Positions 46,008-61,005 are shown, numbered from the stretch's first letter. The stretch is DNA of 64,000 bases from Nocardia higoensis NBRC 100133 (GCF_000308595.1 NZ_BAGA01000091.1:29896-93895); one strand, 5' to 3'. Numbers and translations: made by a program. Notes: generated by a model from the sequence alone, not told the origin.

Positions 46008-47234
46008 TCAGGAGTGCAGCAGCGGCACCAGCGCGTCGAGCACCCGGCTGGCCAGCAAGGCCTTCGACCCGTGGTCGAGCGCCTGTTCGGCGCCGTCCGC
46101 GCCGAGCAGCCAGCCGTCGTTGGTGTCCACCTCGAACGCCTTGCCCTCGCCCACGGCGTTGACCACGAGCAGATCGCAGCCTTTACGGGCGAGTTTGGCG
46201 CGTGCGTGGGTGAGCACGTCGCCGTCCTCGTCGCCGGTCTCGGCGGCGAAGCCGACGATCGCGGTGCCGGGCAGCTGCCCGTCGCGGCGGGACTGCACCA
46301 GACCGGCGAGGATGTCGTCGTTCTTGGTCAGCGGAATGACGTCGGGTTCACCGGCGCCCTTCTTGATCTTCACGGCGGCCACGTTCGTAGGCCGGAAATC
46401 GGCGACCGCCGCCGCCATGATCACCGCGTCGGCGCCCACCGCGTGCTTGTCCACGGCGGTCTTGAGCTGATCGGCGGTGGTGATGTGCACCAGCTCGACC
46501 GCGGCGGGCGCGGCCATCTCGATGGTGTTGCCCGCGATGAGGGTGACCTGCGCGCCGCGCTGGGCGGCCACCCGGGCCAGGGCGTAGCCCTGCTTGCCGG
46601 AGCTGCGGTTGCCCAGGAAACGCACCGGGTCCAGCGGCTCGCGGGTACCGCCCGCGGTGATCACGATGCGCTTGCCGACCAGGTCGCGCGGCACGGCGTC
46701 CTGGCGTTCCTGCAGCAGCGAGGCCAGACCGAAGATCTCCTCCGGCTCGGGCAGCCGGCCGGGGCCGGTGTCGGTGCCGGTGAGCCGGCCCGAGGCCGGT
46801 TCCATGACCACGGCGCCGTGCGCGCGCAGGGTGGCGACGTTCGCCTGGGTGGCCGGGTGCTCCCACATCTCGGTGTGCATCGCGGGCGCGAACAGCACCG
46901 GACATCGGGCGGTGAGCAGAGTGGCGGTGAGCAGGTCGTCGGCGCGGCCGTGTGCGGCGCGGGCCATCAGGTCCGCGGTCGCGGGGGCGATGACGACGAG
47001 ATCGGCCTCCTGGCCGAGCCGCACGTGCGGCACCTCGGGAACGTCGGTGAACACATCGGTGTGCACCGGGTTCCCGGACAGTGCCTCGAAAGTGGCCTTG
47101 CCGACGAACTGCAGGGCCGACTCGGTGGGGATCACCCGGACCTGATGACCGGTCTCGGTGAACCGCCGGATCAACGCGCAGGCCTTGTAGGCGGCGATCC
47201 CGCCGCCGACGCCGACGACGATGCGTGTGCTCAC
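46008..47234 (-). CDS. coaBC: Bifunctional phosphopantothenoylcysteine decarboxylase/synthetase
   Basis: Two coenzyme A steps in one protein (408 aa). The N-terminal flavoprotein CoaC (1 to about 180) starts VGVGGGIAAYKACALIR and carries APAMHTEMW, the substrate-clamp motif in its mycobacterial form. The C-terminal CoaB half begins about residue 188 (RIVITAGGTREPLDPVRFLGNRSSGKQG) and has the KIKK motif of the CTP/phosphopantothenate site. The start is GTG 47234, 64 bp after rpoZ. Confidence 0.96.
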   Translation of the reverse strand: MSTRIVVGVGGGIAAYKACALIRRFTETGHQVRVIPTESALQFVGKATFEALSGNPVHTDVFTDVPEVPHVRLGQEADLVVIAPATADLMARAAHGRADDLLTATLLTARCPVLFAPAMHTEMWEHPATQANVATLRAHGAVVMEPASGRLTGTDTGPGRLPEPEEIFGLASLLQERQDAVPRDLVGKRIVITAGGTREPLDPVRFLGNRSSGKQGYALARVAAQRGAQVTLIAGNTIEMAAPAAVELVHITTADQLKTAVDKHAVGADAVIMAAAVADFRPTNVAAVKIKKGAGEPDVIPLTKNDDILAGLVQSRRDGQLPGTAIVGFAAETGDEDGDVLTHARAKLARKGCDLLVVNAVGEGKAFEVDTNDGWLLGADGAEQALDHGSKALLASRVLDALVPLLHS

Positions 47235-47298
47235 TACGCCTCCGTGTTCTAGCTGATCTCGACGTGCCGACCGAACCGGACGGCTACCGAGGGTGGAG

Positions 47299-47676
<378 letters not shown>

Positions 47677-48258
47677 CTATCTCGAATTCGTGCTGATGAA
47701 CAACGATACCAACTGCTCACAGGCGTCGGTCACGTCGTCGTTCACGATGATGTTGTCGAACTCGTCACAGGCAGCCAGTTCGACCTTGGCGGTTGCGAGC
47801 CTGCGTTCGATCACCTCGGGCGTTTCGGTGCCGCGAGAGGTGAGCCGGGAAACGAGTTCTTCCCAGCTCGGCGGAGCCAGGAAGACCAGCCGCGCCTCCG
47901 GCATGACCGCGCGTACCGAACGCGCGCCCTCGAGATCGACCTCGAGCAGAACGTTCTTACCTTCGGCCAGCGCTTCGCGCACCGGCCCGGCCGGGGTTCC
48001 CGACCGCTGGAGCCCACCGTGGATCTCTGCCCATTCGAGCAGTTCGCCTGCTTCGATCATGGCGTCGAACTCGGCCCGGGTGACGAACCGGTAGTCCCGG
48101 CCGTCGACCTCCCCGGGCCGGGGGGCCCGGGTCGTCGCCGACACACTGAAGACCAGTCCGGGCAGGCGCTCCCGCACGCACCGCACGACCGTCGACTTAC
48201 CGACGGCCGAGGGGCCGACCAGAACTACCAGTCGACCCTTCCGCGTGTGTTCGACCAC
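47677..48258 (-). CDS. gmk: Guanylate kinase
   Basis: Phosphorylates GMP to GDP (193 aa). The P-loop is GPSAVGKST (15-23); the GMP-binding region shows [22 protein letters not shown] and EWAEIHGG. It starts 7 bp after mihF and may be cotranscribed with it and rpoZ. The start is GTG 48258 ([15 protein letters not shown]). Confidence 0.96.
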   Translation of the reverse strand: MVEHTRKGRLVVLVGPSAVGKSTVVRCVRERLPGLVFSVSATTRAPRPGEVDGRDYRFVTRAEFDAMIEAGELLEWAEIHGGLQRSGTPAGPVREALAEGKNVLLEVDLEGARSVRAVMPEARLVFLAPPSWEELVSRLTSRGTETPEVIERRLATAKVELAACDEFDNIIVNDDVTDACEQLVSLFISTNSR

Positions 48259-48265
48259 CTCGATG

Positions 48266-48586
48266 TCAGGCGTCGAAGTCGAATCGGGCCAGCAGCGCCT
48301 TGCGCTGCCGATCGCCGAGCCCGCGCAGACGGCGGGTGGGGGCGATTTCCAGTTCGCTCATGATCTCGGCAGCCTTGACCTTGCCGACCTTGGGCAGGGC
48401 CTCGAGCAGAGCCGACACCTTCATCTTGCCGAGGATCTCGTCGGTTTCGGCATCGGCGAGCACGCTCTTCAGGTCGGTGCCGCCACGCTTCAAGCGCTCC
48501 TTGAGCTCTGCCCGAGCGCGGCGAGCGGCAGCCGCCTTCTCCAGAGCAGCGGCGCGCTGCTCGTCAGTCAGCTGGGGAAGGGCCAC
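48266..48586 (-). CDS. mihF: Integration host factor, actinobacterial type
   Basis: 106-residue mIHF/sIHF nucleoid protein, unrelated to proteobacterial IHF. The N-terminal helix is long and Ala/Arg-rich ([27 protein letters not shown] split around residue 6-32), then [31 protein letters not shown] and [24 protein letters not shown], the helix-two-turn-helix DNA-binding part. It bends or bridges DNA and is essential in mycobacteria. It starts at GTG 48586 and is followed closely by gmk. Confidence 0.96.
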   Translation of the reverse strand: MALPQLTDEQRAAALEKAAAARRARAELKERLKRGGTDLKSVLADAETDEILGKMKVSALLEALPKVGKVKAAEIMSELEIAPTRRLRGLGDRQRKALLARFDFDA

Positions 48587-49160
48587 GGTTCCTCCGTCTC
48601 ATCGTTCATTGCTAATCAAGCCGTCGAAGAGCCGACGGCTCCAGCGACCGTACCCACGACGTCCGCCGATTGCGAACCCACCCCCCAGGTCAGCGCATGA
48701 TTCCGTATGCCGTAAGGGCGAACGGCGCGGGATGCGCGCCGCGCTCCGGCTATAGCCGTGATCGTACTCCGGAAATCCACGAAAACGCCTCGACCTGCGA
48801 TTTTCCGGTTCACGGCCGAGTTAGCCGACAGATAGCGGGAGCGGCCGATCACCGCCCGGCAAACTTCCCCCTCCGACCAGGAACTTTCTGGATTCCGCCC
48901 GCGTGTCGCGCATTTCTTGCGCGTGTCGCATCGAACACATGTGTCATGGCGACCCGATACGCGACGAGGCCCCGAGCGGGTGACCTGCTCGGGGCCTCGT
49001 CGGAACTCTTCGCGGCGAACGCCCTGCCGCGCTCCTGCCGCGAACAAGGCCGCGGGGGTTGTCGGAGGGTCGCTCCGGCACCGAAACCGCTACAGGAACG
49101 CTTCCAGCGGGCAGTACGGACGCCAGGTACCCATACCGGGGCAGCGCCAAACCTCCCGTA
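48587..49160. other. Gene-free interval (574 bp) between mihF and pyrF
   Basis: Separates the mihF operon from the pyr operon; both run leftward. It contains a strong hairpin (48963-49001) ending the pyr transcript and, nearer mihF, a perfect GGCTATAGCC palindrome around 48748-48757 beside a -10-like TACGAT on the minus strand that could start the mihF transcript with a leader of roughly 170 nt. Short frames here lack ribosome-binding sites and family likeness. Mycobacteria carry PE/PPE genes at this spot; none is seen. Confidence 0.5.
48963..49001 (-). terminator. Terminator of the pyr operon
   Basis: A perfect 15-bp stem, GACGAGGCCCCGAGC (48963-48977) against 48987-49001, with a 9-nt loop, 160 bp past the pyrF stop. 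It has no U-tract but is very stable. Confidence 0.7.
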
Positions 49161-49985
49161 TCACTTTCGGAGGAAAGCGAATTCGGCCTGCAGCGCATCC
49201 ACCCTGGCGCGCAGGGCGGAGACCGAGGGCCCCTCGCGCAGGACTTCGCGCGAGACGTTGGGCACCACGGCCCGCAGCATCTCCTCGGGAACCAGCTCAC
49301 GCACCGACTCCGGCCCACCGCCCTGAGCACCGACGCCGGGCATCAGGACCGGCCCGTTGAGCGCGGACAGATCGGGCGCGGCGGCCAGGGTGGCGCCGAC
49401 GACGACGCCGAGCGAGCCGAACTCCGCTCCCGCGTTTCGGGCCGCCGCTTCGTCGACCATCGTCTGTGCCACGCTGCGCCCGTCGGCCGCGACGGCGGTC
49501 TGCACCTGCGCCCCCTCCGGATTGGAGGTGGCCGCCAGCACGAACACCCCGCGACCATGCTTCTCCGCCAGCTCCAGCGCCGGGGCGAGGGAGCCGAACC
49601 CGAGGTACGGCGACACCGTGACGGCATCCGAACCGAGCGGTCCGTCCGCCAGCCAGGTCCGCGCGTAGGCGTCCATCGTGGACCCGATGTCACCGCGCTT
49701 GGCGTCGGCGAGCACGAGGGTGCCCGATCCGCGCAGCACCTCCACGGCGCGTTCGAGCACCGCGATGCCCACCGAGCCGTAGGCCTCGAAGAACGCGACC
49801 TGCGGCTTGACCAGCGCCACCGTGCCGTCGAAGGCCTCGACACAGATCTCGGCGAACCGTTCGAGCCCTTCGGCGTCCTCGCTCAGGCCCCACTCCCGTA
49901 ACAGGTGCGGGTGCGGATCGATCCCGACGCACAGCGGGCCGAATCGGTCCATCGCATCCCGTAATCGGATGCCGAAGCTGCTCAC
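49161..49985 (-). CDS. pyrF: Orotidine 5'-phosphate decarboxylase
   Basis: Final step of UMP synthesis (274 aa, the longer type 2 form typical of actinobacteria). Signatures: [17 protein letters not shown] near residue 18, [15 protein letters not shown], and the catalytic [14 protein letters not shown] with Asp-Lys-Asp. GTG 49985 has GGAGGAA about 6 nt upstream. It is the last gene of the pyr operon, 32 bp after carB. Confidence 0.95.
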   Translation of the reverse strand: MSSFGIRLRDAMDRFGPLCVGIDPHPHLLREWGLSEDAEGLERFAEICVEAFDGTVALVKPQVAFFEAYGSVGIAVLERAVEVLRGSGTLVLADAKRGDIGSTMDAYARTWLADGPLGSDAVTVSPYLGFGSLAPALELAEKHGRGVFVLAATSNPEGAQVQTAVAADGRSVAQTMVDEAAARNAGAEFGSLGVVVGATLAAAPDLSALNGPVLMPGVGAQGGGPESVRELVPEEMLRAVVPNVSREVLREGPSVSALRARVDALQAEFAFLRK

Positions 49986-50017
49986 CGAATTCCTCCCAGC
50001 ATGGTCTGCCTGCCGAT

Positions 50018-53349
<3,332 letters not shown>

Positions 53350-53350
<1 letters not shown>

Positions 53351-54468
53351 CAGGCTCCTTCCATGAGACCGGCGAAGCGGTCGAACAGATATGCGGCATC
53401 GTGCGGACCCGCGGCGGCCTCGGGGTGGTACTGCACCGAGAACGCGCGGCCGTCGAGCAGGCGCACGCCCTCCACGGTTCCGTCGTTGGCGCACACGTGG
53501 CTGACCTCGGCGCGGCCGAACGGGGTGTCGAACTGCTCGCCCTTCTCGCCTTCGAGCGCGAACCCGTGGTTCTGCGCGGTGATCGAGATGCGGCCGGTCT
53601 CGTGCTCGACAACCGGGATGTTGATGCCGCGATGGCCGAACTTCATCTTGTAGGTGTTGCGGCCCAGCGCACGGCCCAGGATCTGGTTGCCGAAGCAGAT
53701 GCCGAACAGCGGCAGACCGCGTTCGAGCACGCCCTGGGTGATCGCGACCGCGCTGTCCTGGGTGGCCGGGTCGCCCGGTCCGTTGGACAGGAAGACCCCG
53801 TCCGGCTTCAGCTCGAGCAGCTGGTCCAGCGAGGTGGTGGAGGGCACCACGTGCACCCGCAGTCCGCGCTCGGCGAACATGCGCGGGGTGTTGGTCTTGA
53901 TGCCCAGGTCGACGGCGACCACGGTGAAGCGGGGATCGCCGTCCGGCTCGATGGTGTAGATCGAGTCGGTGGAGACCTCTTCGGCCAGGTCGGCGCCCAG
54001 CATCGAGGGCTGGCCGGTGACCCGGGCAACCAGTTCCTCGGTGCCCGCCAGCGCGTCGCCGGAGAAGATGCCCGCCTTCATCGACCCGCGGGTGCGCAGG
54101 TGGCGCACCAGGGCGCGGGTGTCGATCCCGGCGATGCCGACGATGCCCTGCTCGTCCAGTTCCGCGGGCAGCGTCGTGGTGGCCCGCCAGTTGGAGGCCA
54201 GTCGCGCGGGGTCGCGCACGGCGTACCCGGCGACCCAGATCTTCTGCGACTCGTCGTCCTCGTCGTTCCAGCCCGTGTTGCCGATCTGCGGAGCCGTGGC
54301 CACCACGATCTGGCGGTGGTAGCTCGGATCGGTCAGGGTTTCCTGGTACCCGGTCATCGCGGTGCAGAACACCGCCTCGCCGAGGGTCTGTCCCACCGCA
54401 CCGTAGGCCGTGCCACGGAACACCCGGCCGTCCTCGAGCACCAGGGCAGCAGCAGAATCTGCGCTCAT
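53350..54468 (-). CDS. carA: Carbamoyl-phosphate synthase, small (glutaminase) subunit
   Basis: 372 residues. The N-terminal CPSase domain starts [15 protein letters not shown]; the C-terminal class I glutamine amidotransferase has nucleophile Cys258 in GICFGNQ and the His-Glu pair in VQYHPEA. It supplies ammonia to CarB. ATG 54468 overlaps the upstream membrane-protein stop by 4 nt (ATGA). Confidence 0.97.
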
Positions 54469-54968
54469 CTGTCGTCTTCTTTCGTCATCGACGCGGCCCA
54501 CGCCGGGTACACCGTCTTGTCGTCTCCCCGGAAACCGGTATCGATCTCGGTTCCCGTCGGCAGCTTCCAGCGAATTACCAGCACACCATCTTCCGTCATC
54601 ACCTTGCCCGCATGCCCGCGTTCGGTGCGGATCGCCGTCACGGATTCACCGGGAATCCAGATCGTCGCCGCCCCGTCGCGTTCGAGCAGAATCCCCCGTT
54701 CGAACTTCGTCAGTTCCGCGGTGGCGCGGAACCCCAGATCCCCCACCGCGATCCGGTCCTGCCAGCTGGGCGCGATGGTGCTGCCCAGATACAGGCCGGT
54801 CGTCGGTTCCAGTACCTGTGCGCCCAGGTCGGCGGGCACCGGCGGCAGTTCACCGATGCGCTCGGCCTGCCGCGCGGCCCGGTTCACCCAGCCCCGGTAC
54901 ATCCCCCACACGCCGAGCGCGAAAAGGATCACGCAGATGAGCACCCAGAGCGATCTCTCCAGATCCAC
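54465..54968 (-). CDS. Conserved membrane protein between pyrC and carA (Rv1382-like)
   Basis: 167 residues. One N-terminal membrane helix (about 6-26, [20 protein letters not shown]) is followed by a soluble PH-like or beta-rich domain with [34 protein letters not shown] and a conserved WIPGESV. It matches by position the membrane protein lying between pyrC and carA in mycobacteria. Translation is coupled both ways (TAGTG with pyrC, ATGA with carA), so it should be made with the pathway enzymes, yet no role in pyrimidine synthesis is known to me. Confidence 0.87.
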   Translation of the reverse strand: MDLERSLWVLICVILFALGVWGMYRGWVNRAARQAERIGELPPVPADLGAQVLEPTTGLYLGSTIAPSWQDRIAVGDLGFRATAELTKFERGILLERDGAATIWIPGESVTAIRTERGHAGKVMTEDGVLVIRWKLPTGTEIDTGFRGDDKTVYPAWAASMTKEDDR

Positions 54969-56281
54969 TATGCGCTCCCCACATTCTGCGGCTGCGCCGC
55001 GACCCCGTCGCGTGCGGTGATCCGCCCGCGCAAGAGCGTGGCCGTGACCTTGGCGGGCAGGGTCATCTCCGCGAACGGGGTGTTCTCGGAGATGCTGGCC
55101 AGTTCCTTCGCCCGCACGCTCCACGTGACGTCCGGATCCACCAGGGTCAGGTTGGCCGGTTCGCCGACCTCGATCGGCCTGCCGTGATCATCGAGACCGA
55201 CGATCTGGGCGGGCCGTTCGCTCATCACTCGCGCCACTCCGCGCCAGTCCAGCAGACCGGGACGCACCAGCGTCTCCACGATGATCGACAGCGCGGTCTC
55301 CAGGCCGAGCATGCCGGGGCGGGCGGCCGCGAATTCGCAGCATTTGTCCTGCTCGGCGTGCGGGGCGTGGTCGGTGGCGACACAGTCGATGATGCCCTCC
55401 GCGACGGCACGGCGCAGCGCCTGCACGTCGGAGGCCTCACGCAGCGGCGGATTGACCTTGTTGACCGCGTCGTAGGTCTCCAGCCGCGAGTCGTCGAGCA
55501 GCAGGTGGTGGGGGGTCACCTCGGCGGTGATCGAGATGCCCTGCGACTTCGCCCACTTCACCAGCTCCACGGTGCCCGCGGTGGAGGCGTGGCAGATGTG
55601 CACACGAGCACCGGCGTCACGGGCCAGCAGCGCGTCACGGGCCACGATGGACTCCTCGGCTGCGCGCGGCCAGCCCGTCAATCCCAGCCGAGCCGCGGTC
55701 GGGCCCTCGTGCGCGACCGCGCCCTCGGTCAGTCGCGGCTCCTCGGCGTGCTGGGCGATCAGCACGCCGAGGGAGTGCGAGTACTCCAGCGCGCGCCGCA
55801 TGATCAGCGGGTCGTAGACGCAGTGCCCGTCGTCGGAGAACATCCGCACGCCGCCGACACCGGCGGCCATCGTGCCCATCTCGGCGAGCTGCTTGCCCGC
55901 CAGGCCCACCGTCACCGCCCCCACCGGATGCACGTCGACCAGGCCGACCTCCTGCCCCCGGCGCCACACGTGGTCGGTGACGACGACCGAGTCTGCCACC
56001 GGGTTGGTATTGGCCATCGCGAACACCGCGGTGTAGCCGCCCAGCGCCGCGGCGGCCGAGCCGGACTCGATCGTCTCGGTGTCCTCGCGGCCGGGTTCAC
56101 GCAGGTGGGTGTGCAGATCGACGAACCCGGGCAGCAGCACCTGACCGTGCGCCTCGACGATCTCGGCATCCACCACACCCAGATCGGTTCCGATCTGGCG
56201 TATCTCGCCCTCGTCGATGAAGACGTCGACCGGTTCGCCCTCGCCGTAGATCAGGGCGCCTTTGATCAGCAGCCCGCTCAT
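54968..56281 (-). CDS. pyrC: Dihydroorotase
   Basis: Amidohydrolase cyclising carbamoyl aspartate (437 aa, class I type). Zinc ligands: HTHLREPG near residue 57, later His in the segments IAQHAEEP and HICHAST, and Asp in [12 protein letters not shown] 56281 ([13 protein letters not shown]) lies 25 bp after pyrB. Its stop TAG shares a base with the next gene's GTG. Confidence 0.96.
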   Translation of the reverse strand: MSGLLIKGALIYGEGEPVDVFIDEGEIRQIGTDLGVVDAEIVEAHGQVLLPGFVDLHTHLREPGREDTETIESGSAAAALGGYTAVFAMANTNPVADSVVVTDHVWRRGQEVGLVDVHPVGAVTVGLAGKQLAEMGTMAAGVGGVRMFSDDGHCVYDPLIMRRALEYSHSLGVLIAQHAEEPRLTEGAVAHEGPTAARLGLTGWPRAAEESIVARDALLARDAGARVHICHASTAGTVELVKWAKSQGISITAEVTPHHLLLDDSRLETYDAVNKVNPPLREASDVQALRRAVAEGIIDCVATDHAPHAEQDKCCEFAAARPGMLGLETALSIIVETLVRPGLLDWRGVARVMSERPAQIVGLDDHGRPIEVGEPANLTLVDPDVTWSVRAKELASISENTPFAEMTLPAKVTATLLRGRITARDGVAAQPQNVGSA

Positions 56282-56306
56282 ACCGTCTCCTCCCGATCGA
56301 AATCGT

Positions 56307-57973
<1,667 letters not shown>

Positions 57974-58078
57974 CTAACAGCGGCCCGGACGGGCCTTTCA
58001 GCAGGCACAGCCGGGTGTGAGCCGCCCCACGCCGGATCGGTGAGCGGGGCCACGGCGGGTCGCCGGTGAGCCGGACCG

Positions 58079-58930
58079 CTATCGCCGGACCGCGAGCACG
58101 ATGCCCGCTTCGGATTCGCCGGTGGGCACGCCACGGCCGAGCGGGGCGATCAGTTCGTCCCAGGAGCGGAAGCTGGTGCGCCATCCCCGCCGTTCGAACC
58201 CGGGACGCACGTCCACGCCGAGCCCGCTCTCACCACCGGCCGGCCTGCCGCCACGGACCAGCGCGCCCAGCGCCGCGTATCTCGGCTGCTCCGCCGACAC
58301 CGCGAACCGGCCGATCTCGAACGTACTGCCCGGCGCGGAGAGTGCGGTGATCGTGTCGACGACCGCCCATGCGGCATCGGTGGCGAGATAGCCGAGCACG
58401 CCTTCGTCGATCCAATGGGTCGGCATGTCCGGGCGGAAACCGCTGTCGCGCAGCGTCTCACCCCAGTCGCCGCGCAGATCGGCGGACAGCGTGATCCGCT
58501 CGCAGACCGGTACCGCCGCGGCGCGGTCGAGCACCGACTCCTTGAAGGCGAACAGTTCGCGCAGGTCGATCTCGTAGAACCGGGTTCGCGAAGTCAGCGG
58601 CATACGGAACGCGCGAGTGTCCAGCCCCGCGCCGAGCAGGACGAACTGCTCGCAGCCTGCGGCCGCCGCGGCGGACACGCTGTCGTCGACCAGCCGGACC
58701 GCGCAGGTGCGCCCCTCGTAGAACACGTCGGCGAGTTCGAGCATGCTCGCCCACCGGTCCTCGCCGTCGGGCGTACCGGCGAACTGGGCATGAGCGACAT
58801 GGACGAACAACCGCGCGAACGGGTCGTCGTAGAGGCGGTCGGGCCGAGCCGATTCACGCGCGCGGATCACCGCCACGCCGATCGCCGTCATCGCCACCCC
58901 CGCCATCGGCGCCCTGCCGTACTCGACCAT
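58079..58930 (-). CDS. SAM-dependent methyltransferase, TIGR00027/leucine-carboxymethyltransferase-like
   Basis: About 283 residues. Family strings: MTAIGVAVIRARESARPDRLYDDPFARLF at the start, FVLLGAGLDTRAFRM (SAM motif I), FYEIDLRELFAFKESVL, and THWIDEGVLGYL (motif for the putative catalytic region). Mycobacteria and nocardiae hold many paralogues of this family; substrates are largely unknown. ATG 58930 has GGGAGA upstream; later Met residues are possible. It lies upstream of pyrR on the same strand, with 165 bp between, and is probably a separate unit. Confidence 0.87.
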   Translation of the reverse strand: MVEYGRAPMAGVAMTAIGVAVIRARESARPDRLYDDPFARLFVHVAHAQFAGTPDGEDRWASMLELADVFYEGRTCAVRLVDDSVSAAAAAGCEQFVLLGAGLDTRAFRMPLTSRTRFYEIDLRELFAFKESVLDRAAAVPVCERITLSADLRGDWGETLRDSGFRPDMPTHWIDEGVLGYLATDAAWAVVDTITALSAPGSTFEIGRFAVSAEQPRYAALGALVRGGRPAGGESGLGVDVRPGFERRGWRTSFRSWDELIAPLGRGVPTGESEAGIVLAVRR

Positions 58931-59067
58931 CCCCACTCTCCCCGCCGATCCCACCGCGACCGTCACCGCTCGCTCCCACGTCCTGTCGACGCTAAGCGAA
59001 TCCGGCCCTCCAGTCCCGCGAATGGCCATGATGTCCGATTTTCGCCGATCTACGCGCTAGCACATAC

Positions 59068-59086
59068 GTTCGAACAGGTGTAACGT
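59068..59086 (+). promoter_or_regulatory. Promoter/operator of the AlkB-like gene
   Basis: TAACGT (59081-59086) is a good -10 ending 7 nt before GTG 59094, implying a leaderless mRNA. In its spacer is the palindrome GTTCGAAC (59068-59075), extended by ACA/TGT outer arms (59062-59064 and 59079-59081 region). It is a candidate operator. Only one half resembles the mycobacterial LexA box TCGAAC-N4-GTTCGA. Confidence 0.45.
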
Positions 59087-59093
59087 CGCGCAG

Positions 59094-59720
59094 GTGACGG
59101 CATGGCTGCAAGGCTCCCTGCTCGACGGATTCGGCGAGGTCGAACTCGGCTCGCTCGATACCCTCCGCCGCACGGAACTCGGCGACGGCGCGTGGGTCGA
59201 CCTGCTTCCCGGCTGGCTCTCCGGCGCCGACACGCTCTTCGACCACTTGGCGCGCGGGGTCCCCTGGCAAGCCGAGCGGCGACCGATGTACGACCGCGTC
59301 GTGGACGTGCCGCGGCTGCTCTGCTTCTATCCCGAACACGCCGAACTGCCGGATCCGATTCTGGCCGAGGCGCGCACCGCGCTCAGCGACCATTACCGCG
59401 ACGAACTGGGTGAACGCTTCCGCACCGCGGGCCTGTGTTTCTACCGGGACGGCCGCGACAGCGTCGCCTGGCACGGCGACACGATCGGCCGCGGCGCCAC
59501 CCACGACACGATGGTCGCCATCGTCTCGCTCGGCGCACCGCGCGCACTCCTGCTGCGCCCCCGCCGCGGCGGGGCCGGCATCCGATACGAGCTCGGCCAC
59601 GGCGATCTGCTGGTCATGGGCGGCTCCTGCCAACGGACCTGGGAGCACGCGGTACCGAAGACTCGCAAGCCGGTCGGCCCCCGCATCAGCGTCCAGTTCC
59701 GCCCGCACGGCGTGCGCTGA
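59094..59720 (+). CDS. AlkB-like 2-oxoglutarate/Fe(II) dioxygenase
   Basis: 208 residues. The iron ligands are His127 and Asp129 (AWHGDT) and His185 (TWEHAVPK); Arg197 (PRISVQFR) should bind 2-oxoglutarate. The substrate-recognition segment RLLCFYPEH and the C-terminal RISVQFRPHG are like AlkB-family alkylation-repair enzymes of actinobacteria, distinct from E. coli AlkB. It probably removes alkyl groups from nucleic acid bases by oxidation. GTG 59094 seems to be the first codon of a leaderless mRNA. It is divergent from the TIGR00027 methyltransferase. Confidence 0.88.
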   Translation: MTAWLQGSLLDGFGEVELGSLDTLRRTELGDGAWVDLLPGWLSGADTLFDHLARGVPWQAERRPMYDRVVDVPRLLCFYPEHAELPDPILAEARTALSDHYRDELGERFRTAGLCFYRDGRDSVAWHGDTIGRGATHDTMVAIVSLGAPRALLLRPRRGGAGIRYELGHGDLLVMGGSCQRTWEHAVPKTRKPVGPRISVQFRPHGVR

Positions 59721-59744
59721 GTCGATCTCGATCGGACCGAGGCA

Positions 59745-59775
59745 TTGACCTCGACCATTGTTCAGGTGCGAGGCT
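59745..59775 (+). promoter_or_regulatory. MerR-type promoter upstream of the SnoaL-like gene
   Basis: TTGACC (59745-59750), a 19-bp spacer and GAGGCT (59770-59775) form the stretched spacing used by MerR regulators. The spacer holds an inverted repeat, ACCTCGA (59748-59754) and TTCAGGT (59761-59767), 5 of 7 positions paired. The -10 ends 6 nt before ATG 59782. Confidence 0.5.
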
Positions 59776-59781
59776 TCGGCC

Positions 59782-60231
59782 ATGCGCATCCGACATCAGG
59801 GACCACTGATCACCGCCCATGACGATCAGGACCACGCCGCCGACGTCACCGCCATCGAGCAGATCATCCGTCGCGTCGAAACGGCCTACAACACCAACGA
59901 CGCCGAACTGATGACCGCCGACTTCACCGCCGACGCCTCGGTGGTGAACGCCCTCGGTATCCAGATCCGCGGCTACGACGCCCTGTTGGCCGCCAATCGC
60001 GCCGGGCTCGCCGGTTTCCTGAAGGACGAGTACGTCCGCTACGACCTCAGCGACATCACCTTCCTGCGGCCCGACGTCGCGATCGCGCACAAGACCGCGC
60101 GGGCGACCACCGCCGACGGCGAACTCCTGGACCGCGAACCCGCCATGATCGCCGTGTACGTCCTCGTCCGGCAGGACGGCCGATGGCAGACCGCGGCCCG
60201 GCAGAACACCCTTGTGCCGCAAGCGGATTGA
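59782..60231 (+). CDS. SnoaL-like/SgcJ-EcaC family protein
   Basis: 149 residues, NTF2-like fold. Strings: IEQIIRRVETAYNTNDAELMTADFTADASVVNALG, GYDALLAANRAGLAGFLKDEYV and MIAVYVLVRQDGRWQTAARQNTLV are typical of SgcJ/EcaC or DUF4440 small proteins, often annotated as oxidoreductase but of unproven activity. ATG 59782 lies just after a MerR-type promoter, so it looks inducible by an unknown stress or ligand; no merR gene is within the window beside it. Confidence 0.8.
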   Translation: MRIRHQGPLITAHDDQDHAADVTAIEQIIRRVETAYNTNDAELMTADFTADASVVNALGIQIRGYDALLAANRAGLAGFLKDEYVRYDLSDITFLRPDVAIAHKTARATTADGELLDREPAMIAVYVLVRQDGRWQTAARQNTLVPQAD

Positions 60232-60298
60232 CGACGGATATCGGTTCTCCTCGTGGCGGTGTGCGCGCCTCGCGCCGGCATGTCGATACATTGGCGGG

Positions 60299-60991
60299 AT
60301 GAGCAATCCGGGCGCGGAGGTCCTGGCCGTGATGCCACTGCACACGATCAGCGAGGTCTACGGCGAGGCAGGCCTGCGGGAACGACTGTTGCACGAGATC
60401 GCCGCGCTGCCGGATCCGGCGCGGCCGACCGAGGCACTCGCCCTGGCCGCCGAGCTGCATCGGGACGACCGATACGGCCGCGAGCCCTACCTCACTCATC
60501 TCCTGCGGGTCGCCATCCGGGTGATCAGCCACTACGAGGTACACGACCCCGATGTGGTGGCCGCGGCGCTGCTGCACGATTCCATCGAAGACCACACGGC
60601 GAAGCTGGGCGCGACCCGCGAGCAGGCGCTGGACGTGCTGGCCGGGCAATTCGGCCGACGGGTCGCCGACATCGTCGCGGCGGTGACGAATCCCGAGCGC
60701 GATCCGGCCGTCGACCGCCACACGCAGTACCGCGAGCACATCGTCGAAGCGCTGGAGCACGCCCCGTGGGCCCGCGTGGTGAAACTCTCGGACTTCACCG
60801 ACAACGGCGTCGGCATCCTCTACGCCGACGCCGCGGCCATGCCGAAGCTGGCGGCCAAGTACCGGCCGCTGACCGACGTCTACCGCGATCTGGTCAACCG
60901 CGCGGACACCCCGCTGGCCGACCACGTGAAGCGCTACATCCTCGACCAGCTGGACCACGCCGAGCAGCGGTTCGACGCGATCCTGCCCTAG
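60299..60991 (+). CDS. Stand-alone HD-domain phosphohydrolase, RelA/SpoT-hydrolase-like
   Basis: 230 residues. Metal ligands: His67 (LTHLLRVA), His93-Asp94 (LLHDSIED) and Asp165 (KLSDFTDN); Glu97-Asp98 match the catalytic ED that follows the HD by 3-4 residues in Rel/SpoT hydrolases. The preamble LALAAELHRDDRYGREPYLTH also fits the SpoT pattern. No synthetase, TGS or ACT domain is present, so it could be a small alarmone hydrolase or another nucleotide hydrolase. ATG 60299 follows a short spacer after the SnoaL-like gene. Confidence 0.82.
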   Translation: MSNPGAEVLAVMPLHTISEVYGEAGLRERLLHEIAALPDPARPTEALALAAELHRDDRYGREPYLTHLLRVAIRVISHYEVHDPDVVAAALLHDSIEDHTAKLGATREQALDVLAGQFGRRVADIVAAVTNPERDPAVDRHTQYREHIVEALEHAPWARVVKLSDFTDNGVGILYADAAAMPKLAAKYRPLTDVYRDLVNRADTPLADHVKRYILDQLDHAEQRFDAILP

Positions 60992-61005
60992 CTCGCACCG
61001 CCGGC

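Noticed and set aside
48616..49047. 143-codon frame in the mihF-pyrF gap
   Set aside because: It crosses the pyr terminator hairpin, lacks a ribosome-binding site and has no coding-like pattern.
59070..59085. LexA/SOS box upstream of the AlkB-like gene
   Set aside because: The left half TCGAAC fits, but the right half reads GTAACG instead of GTTCGA, so it is kept only as an unassigned palindrome.
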